From Nocardioides panacis (GTDB lineage: Bacteria; Actinomycetota; Actinomycetes; Propionibacteriales; Nocardioidaceae): a stretch of 64,000 nt of DNA. The notes under the pieces were generated by a model. It did no database searches. It was not told where the DNA came from and saw only the letters and a list, made by a program, of their open reading frames with translations. Shown here piece by piece: positions 10,152-19,317 of this stretch (positions are counted from its first letter, which is position 1; every line of letters begins with the position of its first letter). The DNA lies in NCBI RefSeq assembly GCF_019039255.1, contig NZ_CP077062.1:2976001-3040000 (forward strand). Direction: 5' to 3'. Both the position numbers and the translations under genes were made by a program.

Positions 10152-10165
10152 GGCGGACCACCCTA
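10152..10165 (-). promoter_or_regulatory. Candidate -10 box near GT2 start
   Basis: TAGGGT at 10160-10165 (minus strand), 8 nt before the GTG. Spacing is slightly long, so the transcript may carry a 1-2 nt leader. Confidence 0.3.
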
Positions 10166-10203
10166 GACGCCGGGGTCGGGACCGCGACGCGCCGGGGACC
10201 GGG

Positions 10204-10458
10204 TCAGACGGCGCGTTTCTTCAGCTTGCGCCGCTCACGCTCGGACAGGCCGCCCCAGATGCCGAAGCGCTCGTCGTGGCCGAGTGCGTACTCCAGGCAC
10301 TCGTCACGGACGTCGCAGGTGAGGCAGACACGCTTCGCCTCGCGGGTGGAGCCGCCTTTTTCCGGAAAGAACGCCTCGGGATCGGTCTGCGCGCACAGGG
10401 CGCGCTCCTGCCAACCAAGCTCCTCGGCGTCTCCGTCGAGTAGATAAAGCTCTCGCAC
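10204..10458 (-). CDS. whiB2: WhiB-family iron-sulfur transcriptional regulator (WhiB2/WhmD-type)
   Basis: 84-residue regulator expected to hold a [4Fe-4S] cluster through four cysteines at 22, 45, 48 and 54 (C-x22-C-x2-C-x5-C), followed by the WhiB turn GIWGG and a basic tail (RERRKLKKRA). WhiB2/WhmD proteins act with the primary sigma factor and are needed for septation and cell division. The WhiB2 assignment rests on the location directly divergent from fbiA, as for Rv3260c/Rv3261. GTG 10458 starts the protein. The upstream region holds two inverted repeats. Confidence 0.92.
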   Translation of the reverse strand: MRELYLLDGDAEELGWQERALCAQTDPEAFFPEKGGSTREAKRVCLTCDVRDECLEYALGHDERFGIWGGLSERERRKLKKRAV

Positions 10459-10474
10459 GGCTTTCGCCCTTTCG

Positions 10475-10495
10475 ACCCGTGAGACCCTTACGGGT
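10475..10495 (-). promoter_or_regulatory. Inverted repeat in whiB2 leader
   Basis: Arms ACCCGT and ACGGGT separated by 9 nt, 17 nt upstream of the whiB2 GTG. It could be a small hairpin in the 5' leader or a protein site. Confidence 0.4.
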
Positions 10496-10505
10496 CCCGT
10501 TTGGT

Positions 10506-10520
10506 GCCCTCCGGGAGGGC
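10506..10520. promoter_or_regulatory. Short palindrome upstream of whiB2
   Basis: GCCCTCC-G-GGAGGGC, a perfect 7-bp arm palindrome with a 1-nt centre. A spacing this tight suits an operator better than an RNA hairpin. Confidence 0.4.
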
Positions 10521-10694
10521 CTTGTGACTCACGCTAGTGGTGCTGGGCGCCGCTCGTCCTGGAAACGCGGGACATGAACAACACTGTGGGAATTACACGT
10601 CTGTCGTACCCGCGAAGTCAAGCCTTGATCTGCTATAGCGGCCGACACGCCCGACATTTGACCCACGCCTGCCACAGCGACTAAAGGACCGCCG

Positions 10695-11738
10695 ATGACC
10701 TCCTCCCCCGTCCCGCCCACCGCCCGCCGGCCTGTGACCTCTGTCACCGTGCTCTCCGGCGGCGTCGGCGGAGCCCGCTTCCTGCAAGGCCTGCTGCGTC
10801 ACCTCGAGGGACTCGAGCGGCCCGGCGGGCAGCCCGCCCGGGTCACCGTCGTCACCAACACCGCCGACGACATCTGGCTGCACGGGCTGAAGATCTGCCC
10901 CGACCTGGACACCGTGATGTACACCCTCGGCGACGGGATCGACACCGAGCGGGGCTGGGGCCGGACCGACGAGACCTGGCACGCGAAGGACGAGCTGGCG
11001 GCGTACGGCGTCGAGCCGACCTGGTTCGGGCTCGGGGACCGGGACCTCGCGACCCACCTGGTGCGCACCCAGATGCTCGAGGCGGGCTACCCGCTCAGCG
11101 CGGTGACCGAGGCGCTGTGCCGGCGCTGGCAGCCGGGCGTCACGCTGCTGCCGATGACCGACGACCGGGTCGAGACGCACATCGTGGTCGACGACGCGGA
11201 CGAGCCGTCCGGGCAGCGCGCGATCCACTTCCAGGAGTACTGGGTGCGCCTGCACGCCGAGGTGCCGGCCCGCGCCGTGGTCCCGGTCGGCCTCGAGCGG
11301 TCCACCCCCGGGCCCGGTGTCGTCGAGGCGATCACCGGCGCCGACGTGGTGATCGTGCCTCCGTCGAACCCCGTGGTGTCGGTGGGCACGATCCTCGGCG
11401 TCCCCGGGATCCGCGAGGCGCTGCGCTCGACCGCCGCGCCGGTGGTCGGCCTGTCCCCTGTGGTGGCCGGCCACCACGTCCGCGGGATGGCCGCCCAGCT
11501 GCTCACCGCGATCGACGTCGAGGTGAGCGCCGCCGGCGTCGCCGAGCACTACGGCTCCCGCAGCGGGGACGGGGTGCTCGACGGCTGGCTCGTGGACACC
11601 GCCGACGCCGCGGACGTCGCCCGGGTCCGGGCCGCGGGCATCGCCTGCGAGGCGGCGCCGCTGATGATGACCGACCACGACGCGACCGCTGCGATGGCGC
11701 GGGCGGTGCTCGACCTGGCCGAGGAGGTGCGCGCGTGA
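10695..11738 (+). CDS. fbiA: 2-phospho-L-lactate/phosphoenolpyruvate transferase of F420 biosynthesis
   Basis: 347-residue cytosolic enzyme (CofD family) that joins the activated three-carbon phosphate unit to Fo, giving F420-0 or its dehydro form. The N-terminal glycine loop LSGGVGGARF (residues 20-29) is the nucleotide-binding signature of the family, followed by VTNTADDIWLHGL and DTVMYTLGDGID, both family hallmarks. ATG 10695 has AAAGGA 8 nt upstream. The stop overlaps the fbiB start as GTGA. Divergent from whiB2, exactly as in mycobacteria. Confidence 0.96.
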   Translation: MTSSPVPPTARRPVTSVTVLSGGVGGARFLQGLLRHLEGLERPGGQPARVTVVTNTADDIWLHGLKICPDLDTVMYTLGDGIDTERGWGRTDETWHAKDELAAYGVEPTWFGLGDRDLATHLVRTQMLEAGYPLSAVTEALCRRWQPGVTLLPMTDDRVETHIVVDDADEPSGQRAIHFQEYWVRLHAEVPARAVVPVGLERSTPGPGVVEAITGADVVIVPPSNPVVSVGTILGVPGIREALRSTAAPVVGLSPVVAGHHVRGMAAQLLTAIDVEVSAAGVAEHYGSRSGDGVLDGWLVDTADAADVARVRAAGIACEAAPLMMTDHDATAAMARAVLDLAEEVRA

Positions 11739-12722
11739 GCCGGCCCGACCAGCTGCTCTGCCTGCCCGTCGACGGGCTCGGCGAGGTCACCGAGGGCGCC
11801 GACCTCGCCGGGCTGCTCGCCGGCGCGGTCGCCCTGGAGGACGGCGACATCCTGGTGGTGACCAGCAAGGTGGTCAGCAAGGCCGAGGGCCGGGTGCGCA
11901 CCGGCAAGCGCGACGAGGCGCTGGCCGACGAGACCGACCGCACGGTGGCCTGGCGCGGCCGGACCAGCATCGTGCGCACCCACCACGGTCTGGTGATGGC
12001 CGCCGCCGGCATCGACGCGTCCAACACCGAGACGGACACCGTGGTGCTCCTCCCCCCGCGACCCGGACGCCTCCGCGCGCGGGCTGCGCGAGGCACTGGC
12101 GCACCGCACCGGGCGCAACGTCGCGGTGCTGGTGACCGACACCGCCGGCCGGGCCTGGCGCACCGGGCAGACCGACATCGCCATCGGCGCGGCCGGGCTC
12201 GACGTGCTGCTGGACTACGCGGGACGCACCGACCCGCACGGCAACGAGCTCGCGGTCACCGCCCCGGCCGTAGCCGACGAGCTGGCCTCGGCCGCCGACC
12301 TGGTCAAGCGCAAGCTCGACCGCCGGCCCGCCGCCGTCGTGCGCGGGCTGGGCGGCCTGGTGCTCGCGCCGGGCGCGCACGGCGCCGGCGCGACCGTGCT
12401 GGTCCGCGACGAGGCCCAGGACATGTTCGGCCTGGGGTCGCGGGAGGCGGTGCTCAGCGCGCTGCACGCCGACGACCAGCGCGGCTTCGGCGGCGCGTGC
12501 ACCCCGCTGGAGCTCGTCGTGCAGCTCTCCGCGCTCGCCGAGGACACCGCCGAGGTGCGGGTCGCCGGCGACCTGGTGACCGCCCGGCTGGGCGGCACCG
12601 AGCGGCAGCAGGGGGCCGCCGAGGCCCGGATGCGGGCCGCCGCGTTCGCCCTGGGGTGGAGCCCCGCCGACGGGGCTGCCGACGACGGCCCGCTGATCCG
12701 GTTCCGCCTGCGCACTCCGTAG
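11735..12722 (+). CDS. fbiB: F420-0:gamma-glutamyl ligase (frameshifted in this sequence; no nitroreductase domain)
   Basis: CofE-type ligase that adds glutamate residues to F420-0. It reads from GTG 11735 up to a run of six C at 12052-12057 and continues one base out of frame to the stop at 12722. Removing one C gives a continuous 328-residue protein, and the join reads [19 protein letters not shown] as expected for the family. Motifs include [15 protein letters not shown] and [20 protein letters not shown]. Mycobacterial FbiB (about 448 residues) has an FMN nitroreductase-like C-terminal domain; here only about 80 residues follow the ligase domain, so that activity is missing or located elsewhere. 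Coupled to fbiA by GTGA. Confidence 0.88.
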
Positions 12723-12769
12723 ACTTCGCCGCACCACCCGCACCGCAACGAGCCGGAGACCGCTGGATC

Positions 12770-13498
12770 ATGGCCAAGCCCAACAAGGACCGGGACCGTC
12801 GCGCGGTCGTCGAGCAGATGCGACGCGACCAGAAGAAGTCCGAGCGCCGGCGCACGATCATCGTGATCTCGGCGTGCGCCGTGGTGGCGCTCCTGATCAT
12901 CGGCGCGGCCGCCGTACCCCTGATCAAGCAGAGCCGGCTGACGGCCGGGGACCTGGACACCCTCGGTGCGGCCGAGAGCGCGGCGGGCTGCCAGCCGATC
13001 GTGAAGAAGAAGGCGACCGGCAACCAGGAGCACAAGCCGGAGGGGACGACGATCACCTACTCCGACGCTCCCCCGGCGTTCGGCCCGCACTACCCGGTCA
13101 CGGCCCCGTTCGAGCGGAAGTTCTACACCACCAAGGACCGCCCCAAGATCGAGTACGTCGTGCACAACCTCGAGCACGGCTACAGCCTGCTCTGGTACGA
13201 CGCCACGATCGCGAAGAGCTCCGACCAGCTCGCCGTGGTCCGGGCGATCGCCGCGAAGTACGAAGGCACCAAGCTGACCGACAAGTTCATCGCGCTTCCG
13301 TGGACCTCCGAGGACGGCAAGGCCTTCCCCAAGGGCACCCACGTCGCGCTGACCCACTGGTCCGCCGGCGGCGACCCGACCGACGTGTCCAAGCAGCAGG
13401 GCATCTGGGAGTACTGCGCCAAGCCCAGCGGCAAGGTCGTGCAGAAGTTCACCGCCGACTACCCCTACAGCGACTCGCCCGAGCCCCAGGCGATGTAG
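12770..13498 (+). CDS. DUF3105 family membrane-anchored protein
   Basis: 242-residue protein with a basic cytoplasmic N-terminus, one transmembrane helix (about residues 29-50) and an extracytoplasmic DUF3105 domain with the family motifs PAFGPHYP and HNLEHGYSLLWY. The conserved histidines suggest metal binding, but no function is established. ATG 12770 follows CCGGAG, and the gene lies 47 nt after fbiB. The next gene starts 6 nt after its stop, so the two are probably co-transcribed. Confidence 0.82.
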   Translation: MAKPNKDRDRRAVVEQMRRDQKKSERRRTIIVISACAVVALLIIGAAAVPLIKQSRLTAGDLDTLGAAESAAGCQPIVKKKATGNQEHKPEGTTITYSDAPPAFGPHYPVTAPFERKFYTTKDRPKIEYVVHNLEHGYSLLWYDATIAKSSDQLAVVRAIAAKYEGTKLTDKFIALPWTSEDGKAFPKGTHVALTHWSAGGDPTDVSKQQGIWEYCAKPSGKVVQKFTADYPYSDSPEPQAM

Positions 13499-13504
13499 TC
13501 CGGA

Positions 13505-13984
13505 GTGCCGGGACATCTCGCGGACCTGCTCGGCGTGGTCGGGGTGGCGTTCGCCTCCGCGCTCGTGCCGCTGATCAACATCGAGGCTTACCTCGGCGTG
13601 CGCGGCTCGGTCGGCGGCATCGAGAACGTGTGGGTGCTCGGCCTGGCCGCCGCGCTCGGACAGATGGTCGGCAAGCTCGTGTGGTACTACCTCGGCGCCA
13701 GCTCGCTGAGCTGGGCCTGGGTGCGCCGGCGCATGGAGACGCCCAAGGCGCGGGCCCGCCTGGAGAAGTGGCGCACCCGCACCCACGAGCGGCCGCTCTT
13801 CGCTGGCGCGCTGGTGTTCCTGTCCGCGTTCAGCGGCTTCCCGCCGTTCGCGATCCTGTCGGTGCTCGCCGGCCAGCTGCGGATGAGCCTGACGCTGTTC
13901 TTCGTGCTCGGCCTGGCCGGACGCTGGCTGCGCTTCACCGCCGTGCTCGGCGGCGCCGAGTGGCTGGTCCGGCTGGCCCGCTGA
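13505..13984 (+). CDS. Small VTT/DedA-like membrane protein
   Basis: 159-residue integral membrane protein with a re-entrant-looking N-terminal segment ALVPLINIEAYLG, a GQMVGKLVWYYLG helix and C-terminal helices. This is the pattern of VTT (DedA/SNARE-associated) proteins, some of which flip lipids. It is shorter than typical DedA proteins (about 200 residues). Start GTG 13505 lies 6 nt after the DUF3105 stop. Convergent with the nucleotidyltransferase at 14001. The substrate is unknown. Confidence 0.65.
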   Translation: MPGHLADLLGVVGVAFASALVPLINIEAYLGVRGSVGGIENVWVLGLAAALGQMVGKLVWYYLGASSLSWAWVRRRMETPKARARLEKWRTRTHERPLFAGALVFLSAFSGFPPFAILSVLAGQLRMSLTLFFVLGLAGRWLRFTAVLGGAEWLVRLAR

Positions 13985-14000
13985 CCGGCGGGAGCGACGC

Positions 14001-14462
14001 TCAGGCGCCGCCCTCGAGCTCGGCCTGGATGCGGGTGCTCGAGTCGGCCTTGGACTCGCCGCCCACGCCGTAGACGAGCTCGATGCGGTTGCGCTCGGCC
14101 GCGGCCCGCTCGGCCTCGGGGATGCCGTCCGCGTCCGGCGAGCGGTCCCCGCCGTTGCAGAACTCCAGCTCGGTGTCCGGGTAGCGGCGGCGGATCTCGT
14201 CGAACGTCTCGTCGATGCCCGGGCCGGACTCCATGGCCACGATCGCGTCGTCCACGACGCGCAGCGCGGCCACGATCCGCGTCCGGACGTCCGCGGTCTG
14301 GATGATCCGGCCCTTCTTCAGCAGCTGCTGGGCGTCGTTGTTGACCACCACCACGAGGTAGCCGGTGCGCGCCCGGGCCTGCTCGAACAGGTCGAGGTGA
14401 CCCTGGTGGAAGGGGTTGAAGTAGCCGCTGACGATGCTCGCCCGGCGAGGGTGTTCGGACAT
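14001..14462 (-). CDS. Cytidylyltransferase-like nucleotidyltransferase
   Basis: 153-residue cytosolic enzyme of the HxGH nucleotidyltransferase superfamily: FNPFHQGH places HQGH at residues 19-22, and DSSTRI near the C-terminus matches the ISSTxxR-like motif. Relatives include glycerol-3-phosphate cytidylyltransferase, the RfaE C-terminal domain and FAD synthetase-like proteins, so it should transfer a nucleotide to a phosphorylated small molecule. The substrate is not evident. ATG 14462 is preceded 7 nt upstream by TACACT. Confidence 0.8.
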   Translation of the reverse strand: MSEHPRRASIVSGYFNPFHQGHLDLFEQARARTGYLVVVVNNDAQQLLKKGRIIQTADVRTRIVAALRVVDDAIVAMESGPGIDETFDEIRRRYPDTELEFCNGGDRSPDADGIPEAERAAAERNRIELVYGVGGESKADSSTRIQAELEGGA

Positions 14463-14475
14463 GCGCGGCAGTGTA
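14463..14475 (-). promoter_or_regulatory. Candidate -10 box for leaderless nucleotidyltransferase mRNA
   Basis: TACACT at 14470-14475 (minus strand), 7 nt before the ATG. Confidence 0.45.
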
Positions 14476-14518
14476 GTCACCGGGGCGGCCGCCCCCGCCC
14501 CGACGCCCGGCCGGTCCG

Positions 14519-14530
14519 TACAGTGCGGGC
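14519..14530 (+). promoter_or_regulatory. Candidate -10 box for leaderless TIGR03089 mRNA
   Basis: TACAGT at 14519-14524, 6 nt before the ATG at 14531, with no Shine-Dalgarno match. Confidence 0.45.
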
Positions 14531-15281
14531 ATGGCCACCCCCCTCCCCCCCGACGTTCCCCGCCGCCCTCGCGGCACTGCTCCGCAGCGACCCGTCCCGG
14601 CCCCTGGTCACGTTCTACGACGACGCCACCGGCGAGCGGATCGAGCTGTCGGTGACCACCTACGCCAACTGGGTGGCCAAGACCGCCGGCCTCGCCACCG
14701 ACGAGCTCGACGCCGAGCGCGGGGGGCTCGTGCTGGTGGACCTGCCGACGCACTGGCAGGGCGCGGTGTGGCTGGGTGCGGCCTGGAGCGTCGGCCTGAC
14801 GGTGACCGACGACCCGGCGCTCGCGGGCCGGGCCGACCTGGTCGTGTGCGGGCCGGACCGCGTCGCGGCGTACGCCTCCCTCGCGGAGCGGGTGCCGGTG
14901 GTCGCCCTGTCGCTGCGGCCGCTCGGCGGCCGGTTCGCCGAGCCGCTGCCGGCGGGGGTGACCGACTACGGCGCCGTGGTGCTGGCGCAGCCGGACGTGT
15001 TCGTGGCCTACGACCCGCCGACCGGTGACGACGTGGCCTGGCGCGACGCGGAGGGTACGTCGACCCAGGCCGACCTGCTGGCCGGGGCGGCCGGCGTCGT
15101 GACGGCCGGCGGCCGGCTGCTCACCGACGTGAACCCGTGCACCCGGGCCGGCCTGGCGACCGTCCTGGGTCCGCTGGTCGCGGGCGCCGGGGTGGCGTGG
15201 GTCCGGCACCCGGACGGGTCCGGGTGGGACCGCCGTGCGGAGCAGGAGCGGGCGACCGACCTGCTCCGCCGGGCGGACTGA
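14531..15281 (+). CDS. TIGR03089 family protein (frameshifted in this sequence)
   Basis: Conserved actinobacterial protein that resembles the N-terminal part of AMP-forming acyl-CoA synthetases but lacks their AMP-binding core. It is known as a neighbour of LCP genes (Rv3267/Rv3268). The protein begins MATPLPPTFPAALAALL only if one C is removed from the seven-C run at 14545-14551; the raw frame stays open elsewhere but does not join to the conserved part. Corrected length is 249 residues. The body includes GERIELSVTTYANWVAK and LVDLPTHWQGAVWLGAAW. Function unknown. Convergent with the amidase, 13 nt away. Confidence 0.82.
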
Positions 15282-15294
15282 GGGCCGCGGGACC

Positions 15295-18200
15295 TCAGCC
15301 GGCGAGGTCGAAGCGCCCCAGGCTGCCCATGAACAGCTTGCGTGCCCCGAACCCGGTCGACGTGCCCGGCAGCGTCCAGAGCGTGCCGGTGCTCCTCTCC
15401 CGGGCCAGCAGGTCCTGCCGCTTGTCGCCGGTGACGTCCCCGACGGCCAGCAGCCAGTCGTAGCCGCTGCCCAGCGAGCCGATCCTCGTCGCGCCGGTGA
15501 GCCCGCCCGGGCCGTTGCCCGAGTAGAGCACCAGCGACCCGTCGCTGCGCCGCACCAGGCTGTCGGGGGACCCGTCGCCGTTCCAGAGCCCCATCCCGAC
15601 CTGCTGCGTCGCCGTGACCGCGGCGTACGCCACGTAGCTGGCCCGGAAGCCGGACGAGCCGTTGCTCGGGTAGATCCGCATGGCACCGCCGGAGGGCTGG
15701 CCCATCAGGTCGGGGTAGCCGTCGCCGGTGAGGTCGCCCACCGCGGCGAGCAGCCGGACCGACCCGAAGCCGGTGCCGGCCTGCACCGGCGCCGCGAAGG
15801 AGCCGGTGCCCTGACCGCGCAGCAGGTACATCACGCCGTCCGCGGACCGCGACATCACGTCGCCCTTGCCGTCGCCGTTCCAGTCGCCGACGTTGAGCAG
15901 CAGGTTGGCGCTCGGGAAGGACCGGCCCATCGGGACCAGCGTCTTGCCGTTGGTGGCGCCGCTGCCGGTGAACACCATCAGCCGGCCCTTGGCGTCCCGG
16001 CCGACGAGGTCGCCGGCGGCCGAGCCGCGCACCTGTCCGGGCGAGAGCAGCCGGTCGACCCCGGACGCGGCGGTGAACGGCCCGCGACGGGCGGTGAGAC
16101 CGCCCCGGCCGTTGCCCGGGTAGACCCAGGTCTGCTTGGTGGCGCGGTTGCGCGCCACCACGTCGGGCACGCCGTCCTGGGTGAGGTCGCCGCCCGCGGC
16201 CGTCAGGTCGAAGCCGGACCAGCTGCCGGAGAGCAGCCTGCGCGCGCCGAGCCTGCTGCCGGTGCCCGGGACCAGCCACAGCCTGCCGTCGCTGCTGCGG
16301 GCGACCAGGTCCGGGTGCCCGTCCTTGTCGAAGTCGCCGGCCCCCGTCGTCGTCGTGTAGCCGCCCCAGTGCAGCGACAGCGTGCGGTGCGTGGCGCCGA
16401 AGCCGCCCGAGCCGTCGCCGTAGTAGACGTAGAGCCGCTTGTTGGTGCCGTTGCGGCCGACGACGTCGCCGTGGCCGTCGCCGTTCCAGTCGCCGACGCC
16501 GGTGAGCTGGTCGGCCGCGGCGAACCGCTGGCTCGGCTTGATCCCGGTGCCGAAGTGCCCGGTGCCGTCCCCGGGGAGCACCTTGGTGCTGCGGGTCGAG
16601 CGGGTGCGGGCGAGGAGGTCCGTCGTGCCGTCACCGGTGACGTCGCCGACGGCGGTGAGCTGGTCGACGCCCGACAGCCCGGAGCGCGCGACCGAGCCCC
16701 GCGTGAAGCCGGACTGCCCGCCGCTGCGCAGCACGTAGCCCTGCTTGGTGGTCTTGTCGCGCAGCACCACGTCCGGCGCGGTCGTGCCGGTGAGGTTCGC
16801 GGTGCGGTTCCGGCTGGCGAAGGACTTCTGGTAGGCCACGGCGAGCTGCCGGATCCGCGGGATCTGGGCGTAGAGGTACTTCCCGGGGCACGCGGTCTGG
16901 CCGACGTCGCGGTGCCCGTTGATCGCCGGGAGGTAGCGCTTGGTGACCCACTGCTTCATGGAGCCGGCGCCGACGCCGTGCAGGCTGAGCTTCCAGGCGA
17001 ACAGCCGGCCGTAGGCGTCCAGCACGGCCGCCGAGGGCTGGGCGGTCTCGTAGTTGCCGATCGCGGACATCGCGAACGCGTCGTCGTTGTAGCCGAGGGT
17101 GTGCGCCCCGACGACGGGACGGTCGACGCCGCCGTACCGGCCCTCCCAGATCCGCCCGAAGCGGTCGACCAGGAAGTTGTAGCCGACGTCCGACCAGCCG
17201 CGGGACTGCGTGTGGTAGGCGTAGATGCCGCGGATGATCGCGGGCACCTGGGCGGCGGTGTAGTTGTTCGCGTTCACGGTGTGGTGGACGAAGCCGGCGT
17301 GCACCTCGCCGTAGTGCAGCGAGGACGAGTCGCGCATCCGCTCGTCGGCGCCCCACTGGGCCCGCGAGTAGATCATCGGCTTGGCGGTGACCGCGCCCGC
17401 GGCCAGCGACGCGTCGTCCGCCGGGTCCGTCGTGGCGGGGTCGGTCGTGGCGGGGTCGGTCGTGGCGGGGTCGGTCGTGGTGGGGTCGGTCGCGGCGGGG
17501 TCGGTCGTGGCGGGGTCGGTCGTCGGGACCACCGGCTCGGTGGCCGGGTCGGTCGGGGTGGTCCCGGTCGTGTCGGCCGAGGACAGGTCGAGCGTGCCGG
17601 TGTCGATCGCCGGCTTCTCGACGGCCGCGGCGGTCTGGGCGCCCGGGTCGACGAGCGCGAGCTGCATGCCGGCCGGGGCCTGGCCGGAGTCCGTGACGGC
17701 CTTGATCTGCACGTCGTCGACGTGGCCGACGTACACCGGGTCGGTACCGGGGCGGGTCCGGCCGGACTCGGCGCTGCCCGCGTCAGGGCCGTGCTCGTCG
17801 TGGTACGGCATGGTCTCCCAGTCCGACCAGGTGCCGTCGGTCTCGGTGCGCACGGAGACCTTCAGGGCCTCCTCGGAGACCCGCTCGCCGTCGGCCCAGG
17901 TGACGCCGACGGTGGCCAGGCTGTCGACCGGCTGCGGGGCGGACAGCACGGCGAGGTCGTCGGTCTCGGGGTCGCCCTCGGCGGCGGCCAGGGTCGCCTC
18001 GCCTCCCGGCGCGCGGGAGGCCGGGCTGCCGGTGCCGAGCGCCTCGAGCCCCCGGCGGTTCACGCCACCCAGCGGTACGGCGGTCACCCGCGGCTTCCAC
18101 GGGCCGGGAGGAGACCAGCGAGGGCGTGCCGCCCCCGCCCACGGCGGCGTCCGTCACGGAGCTGCTGCCCGACCCGTCACCCGCGGGGACGGGAGCGGTC

Positions 18201-18340
18201 ACGCCGGCGGCGTGCGGACGGGCCGGGGCCACGATGTCCAGGGTCACCATGTTCGCCGCCGGGGCCGCGATGGCGGCCACCAGCGCGAACGCCAGACTCT
18301 GCTGGCACAGGAGCACGAATCGGCTTCTGTTCTCGGGCAT
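15295..18340 (-). CDS. Secreted N-acetylmuramoyl-L-alanine amidase with C-terminal FG-GAP/VCBS repeats (frameshifted)
   Basis: About 1014 residues when one base is removed. A signal peptide (roughly residues 1-40) is followed by a linker, a stretch of TTDPA repeats (about residues 270-305), a peptidoglycan-recognition/amidase-2 domain (about 320-500) and, to the C-terminus, seven or more FG-GAP/VCBS modules of the form GDVTGDGTTDLLAR. Zinc ligands are visible as H in FVHHTV (near 352), H in NGHRDVG and C in TACPGKY. It should cleave the stem peptide from muramic acid in the wall. The frame breaks at 18094-18100, where GTGGAAG (minus strand) is read for an expected GTGAAG. ATG 18340 has AGGAG upstream. 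Confidence 0.87.
17423..17527 (-). repeat. 15-bp tandem repeat encoding TTDPA units
   Basis: Seven head-to-tail 15-bp units of the form GGGTCGGTCGTGGCG (plus strand), the last one diverged. In the amidase they encode a Thr/Asp/Pro-rich flexible linker between the signal region and the catalytic domain. Copy number is likely to vary between strains. Confidence 0.85.
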
Positions 18341-18440
18341 CGGGGGGTACTCCTGTGGGTCTACGAGATTCACATGAGTACCAAATGTCACAGCAGCAAC
18401 AGGGGCCCGCAAGGGCTTCCTGCTAACTACAAACGTGTAA

Positions 18441-18464
18441 TTTCCCCTGCCCCGCTGGGGGAAA
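18441..18464 (-). terminator. Candidate terminator hairpin after wzt
   Basis: Arms TTTCCCC and GGGGAAA separate 10 nt and lie between the wzt stop (18522) and the amidase start (18340) on the same strand. On the minus strand the stem is followed by TTACACGTTTG, a weak U-tract. Confidence 0.5.
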
Positions 18465-18521
18465 CCCGAACCGTGACCTGCCCGTTATGCCCCCCCGGGA
18501 CCGCCCGGTGTGGCCGGCGCC

Positions 18522-19316
18522 TCAGACGTCGGCGCCGAGCTCCTCGTCGTCGTTGTCCTGGTTGTCCTCGGAGCTCACGTCCTCGGCGTCCGTGTCGTCG
18601 TACTGCAGGTAGCGGATCCCCTCGTCGACGGGACCGTCGTACCCGAGCACGCCCTTCTCCAGGACCAGCACCCGGTCGCACATCTTGCGCACCGAGTTGG
18701 CGGCGTGGCTGACGTAGAGCATCGTGCGGCCCTCGTCGCGGATCTCCTGCATGCGGGCCATGCACTTCTTCTTGAACGGGCGGTCGCCGACGGCGAGCAC
18801 CTCGTCGATCAGGAAGATGTCGGAGTCGGTGTTCACCGCGACCGCGAAGCCGAGCCGGGAGAACATGCCCGAGGAGTAGTGCCCGACGGGGGTGTCGAGG
18901 AACTTCCCGATGTCGGCGAACTCCACGATCGCGTCGAACTTGCGGTCCGTCTCGGCCTCGCTCATGCCCAGGATGGCGGCGTTGAGGTAGACGTTGTCGC
19001 GGCCGGTCATCTGCGGGTGGAAGCCGGCGCCGGTGGCGATCAGCCCGGCGATCCGGCCGCGGGTGAGCACCTCGCCCGAGTCCGGCTTCATCACGCCGTT
19101 GATGAGCTTGAGCAGCGTGCTCTTCCCGGAGCCGTTCAGTCCCATCAGGCCGACCGACTCGCCCTGCTCGATGGTGAACGACACGTCGTCCACCGCCAGG
19201 AAGCTGTCGCTGATCTTGTTGCGCCGCATCGCCGCGATCGTGATCTGCTTGATCGTGCGGTGGTAGCGCATGGTGAACTCTTTGCTCGCGTGGCGAGCGA
19301 CGATCGACTCGGTCAT
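18522..19316 (-). CDS. wzt: Polysaccharide ABC exporter, ATP-binding subunit (Wzt/Rv3781-like)
   Basis: 264-residue ATPase that powers export of a lipid-linked polysaccharide, here most likely a galactan. Walker A GLNGSGKST is at residues 59-67, the signature YSSGM near 150, Walker B IFLIDEVLAVGD near 170, and the switch histidine in YVSHAA. An acidic tail of about 25 residues (DDTDAEDVSSEDNQD) takes the place of the large C-terminal glycan-binding domain seen in some Wzt proteins. ATG 19316 begins 1 nt after the wzm stop, so the pair is co-translated. Confidence 0.93.
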   Translation of the reverse strand: MTESIVARHASKEFTMRYHRTIKQITIAAMRRNKISDSFLAVDDVSFTIEQGESVGLMGLNGSGKSTLLKLINGVMKPDSGEVLTRGRIAGLIATGAGFHPQMTGRDNVYLNAAILGMSEAETDRKFDAIVEFADIGKFLDTPVGHYSSGMFSRLGFAVAVNTDSDIFLIDEVLAVGDRPFKKKCMARMQEIRDEGRTMLYVSHAANSVRKMCDRVLVLEKGVLGYDGPVDEGIRYLQYDDTDAEDVSSEDNQDNDDEELGADV

Positions 19317-19317
19317 C

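Larger units (their letters stand above)
10459..10694. promoter_or_regulatory. Divergent whiB2/fbiA intergenic region
   Basis: 236 nt without a gene. It holds two inverted repeats near the whiB2 start (10475-10495 and 10506-10520) and AAAGGA as the fbiA ribosome binding site at about 10684. The middle is less GC-rich than its surroundings and should carry both promoters. No confident -35/-10 pair could be assigned. Confidence 0.5.

Noticed and set aside
17423-17527. Possible CRISPR-like array
   Set aside because: The 15-bp units are contiguous, without spacers, in frame, and encode a protein linker.
15235-18426. 1063-codon plus-strand open frame opposite the amidase
   Set aside because: Shadow of the VCBS-repeat coding sequence; its GVGRGGVG repeats are the complement of the TTDPA repeats.
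18341-18521. Cyclic di-AMP riboswitch upstream of the amidase
   Set aside because: The region is short and lacks the conserved core; only a terminator-like hairpin and an AGGAG site are seen.
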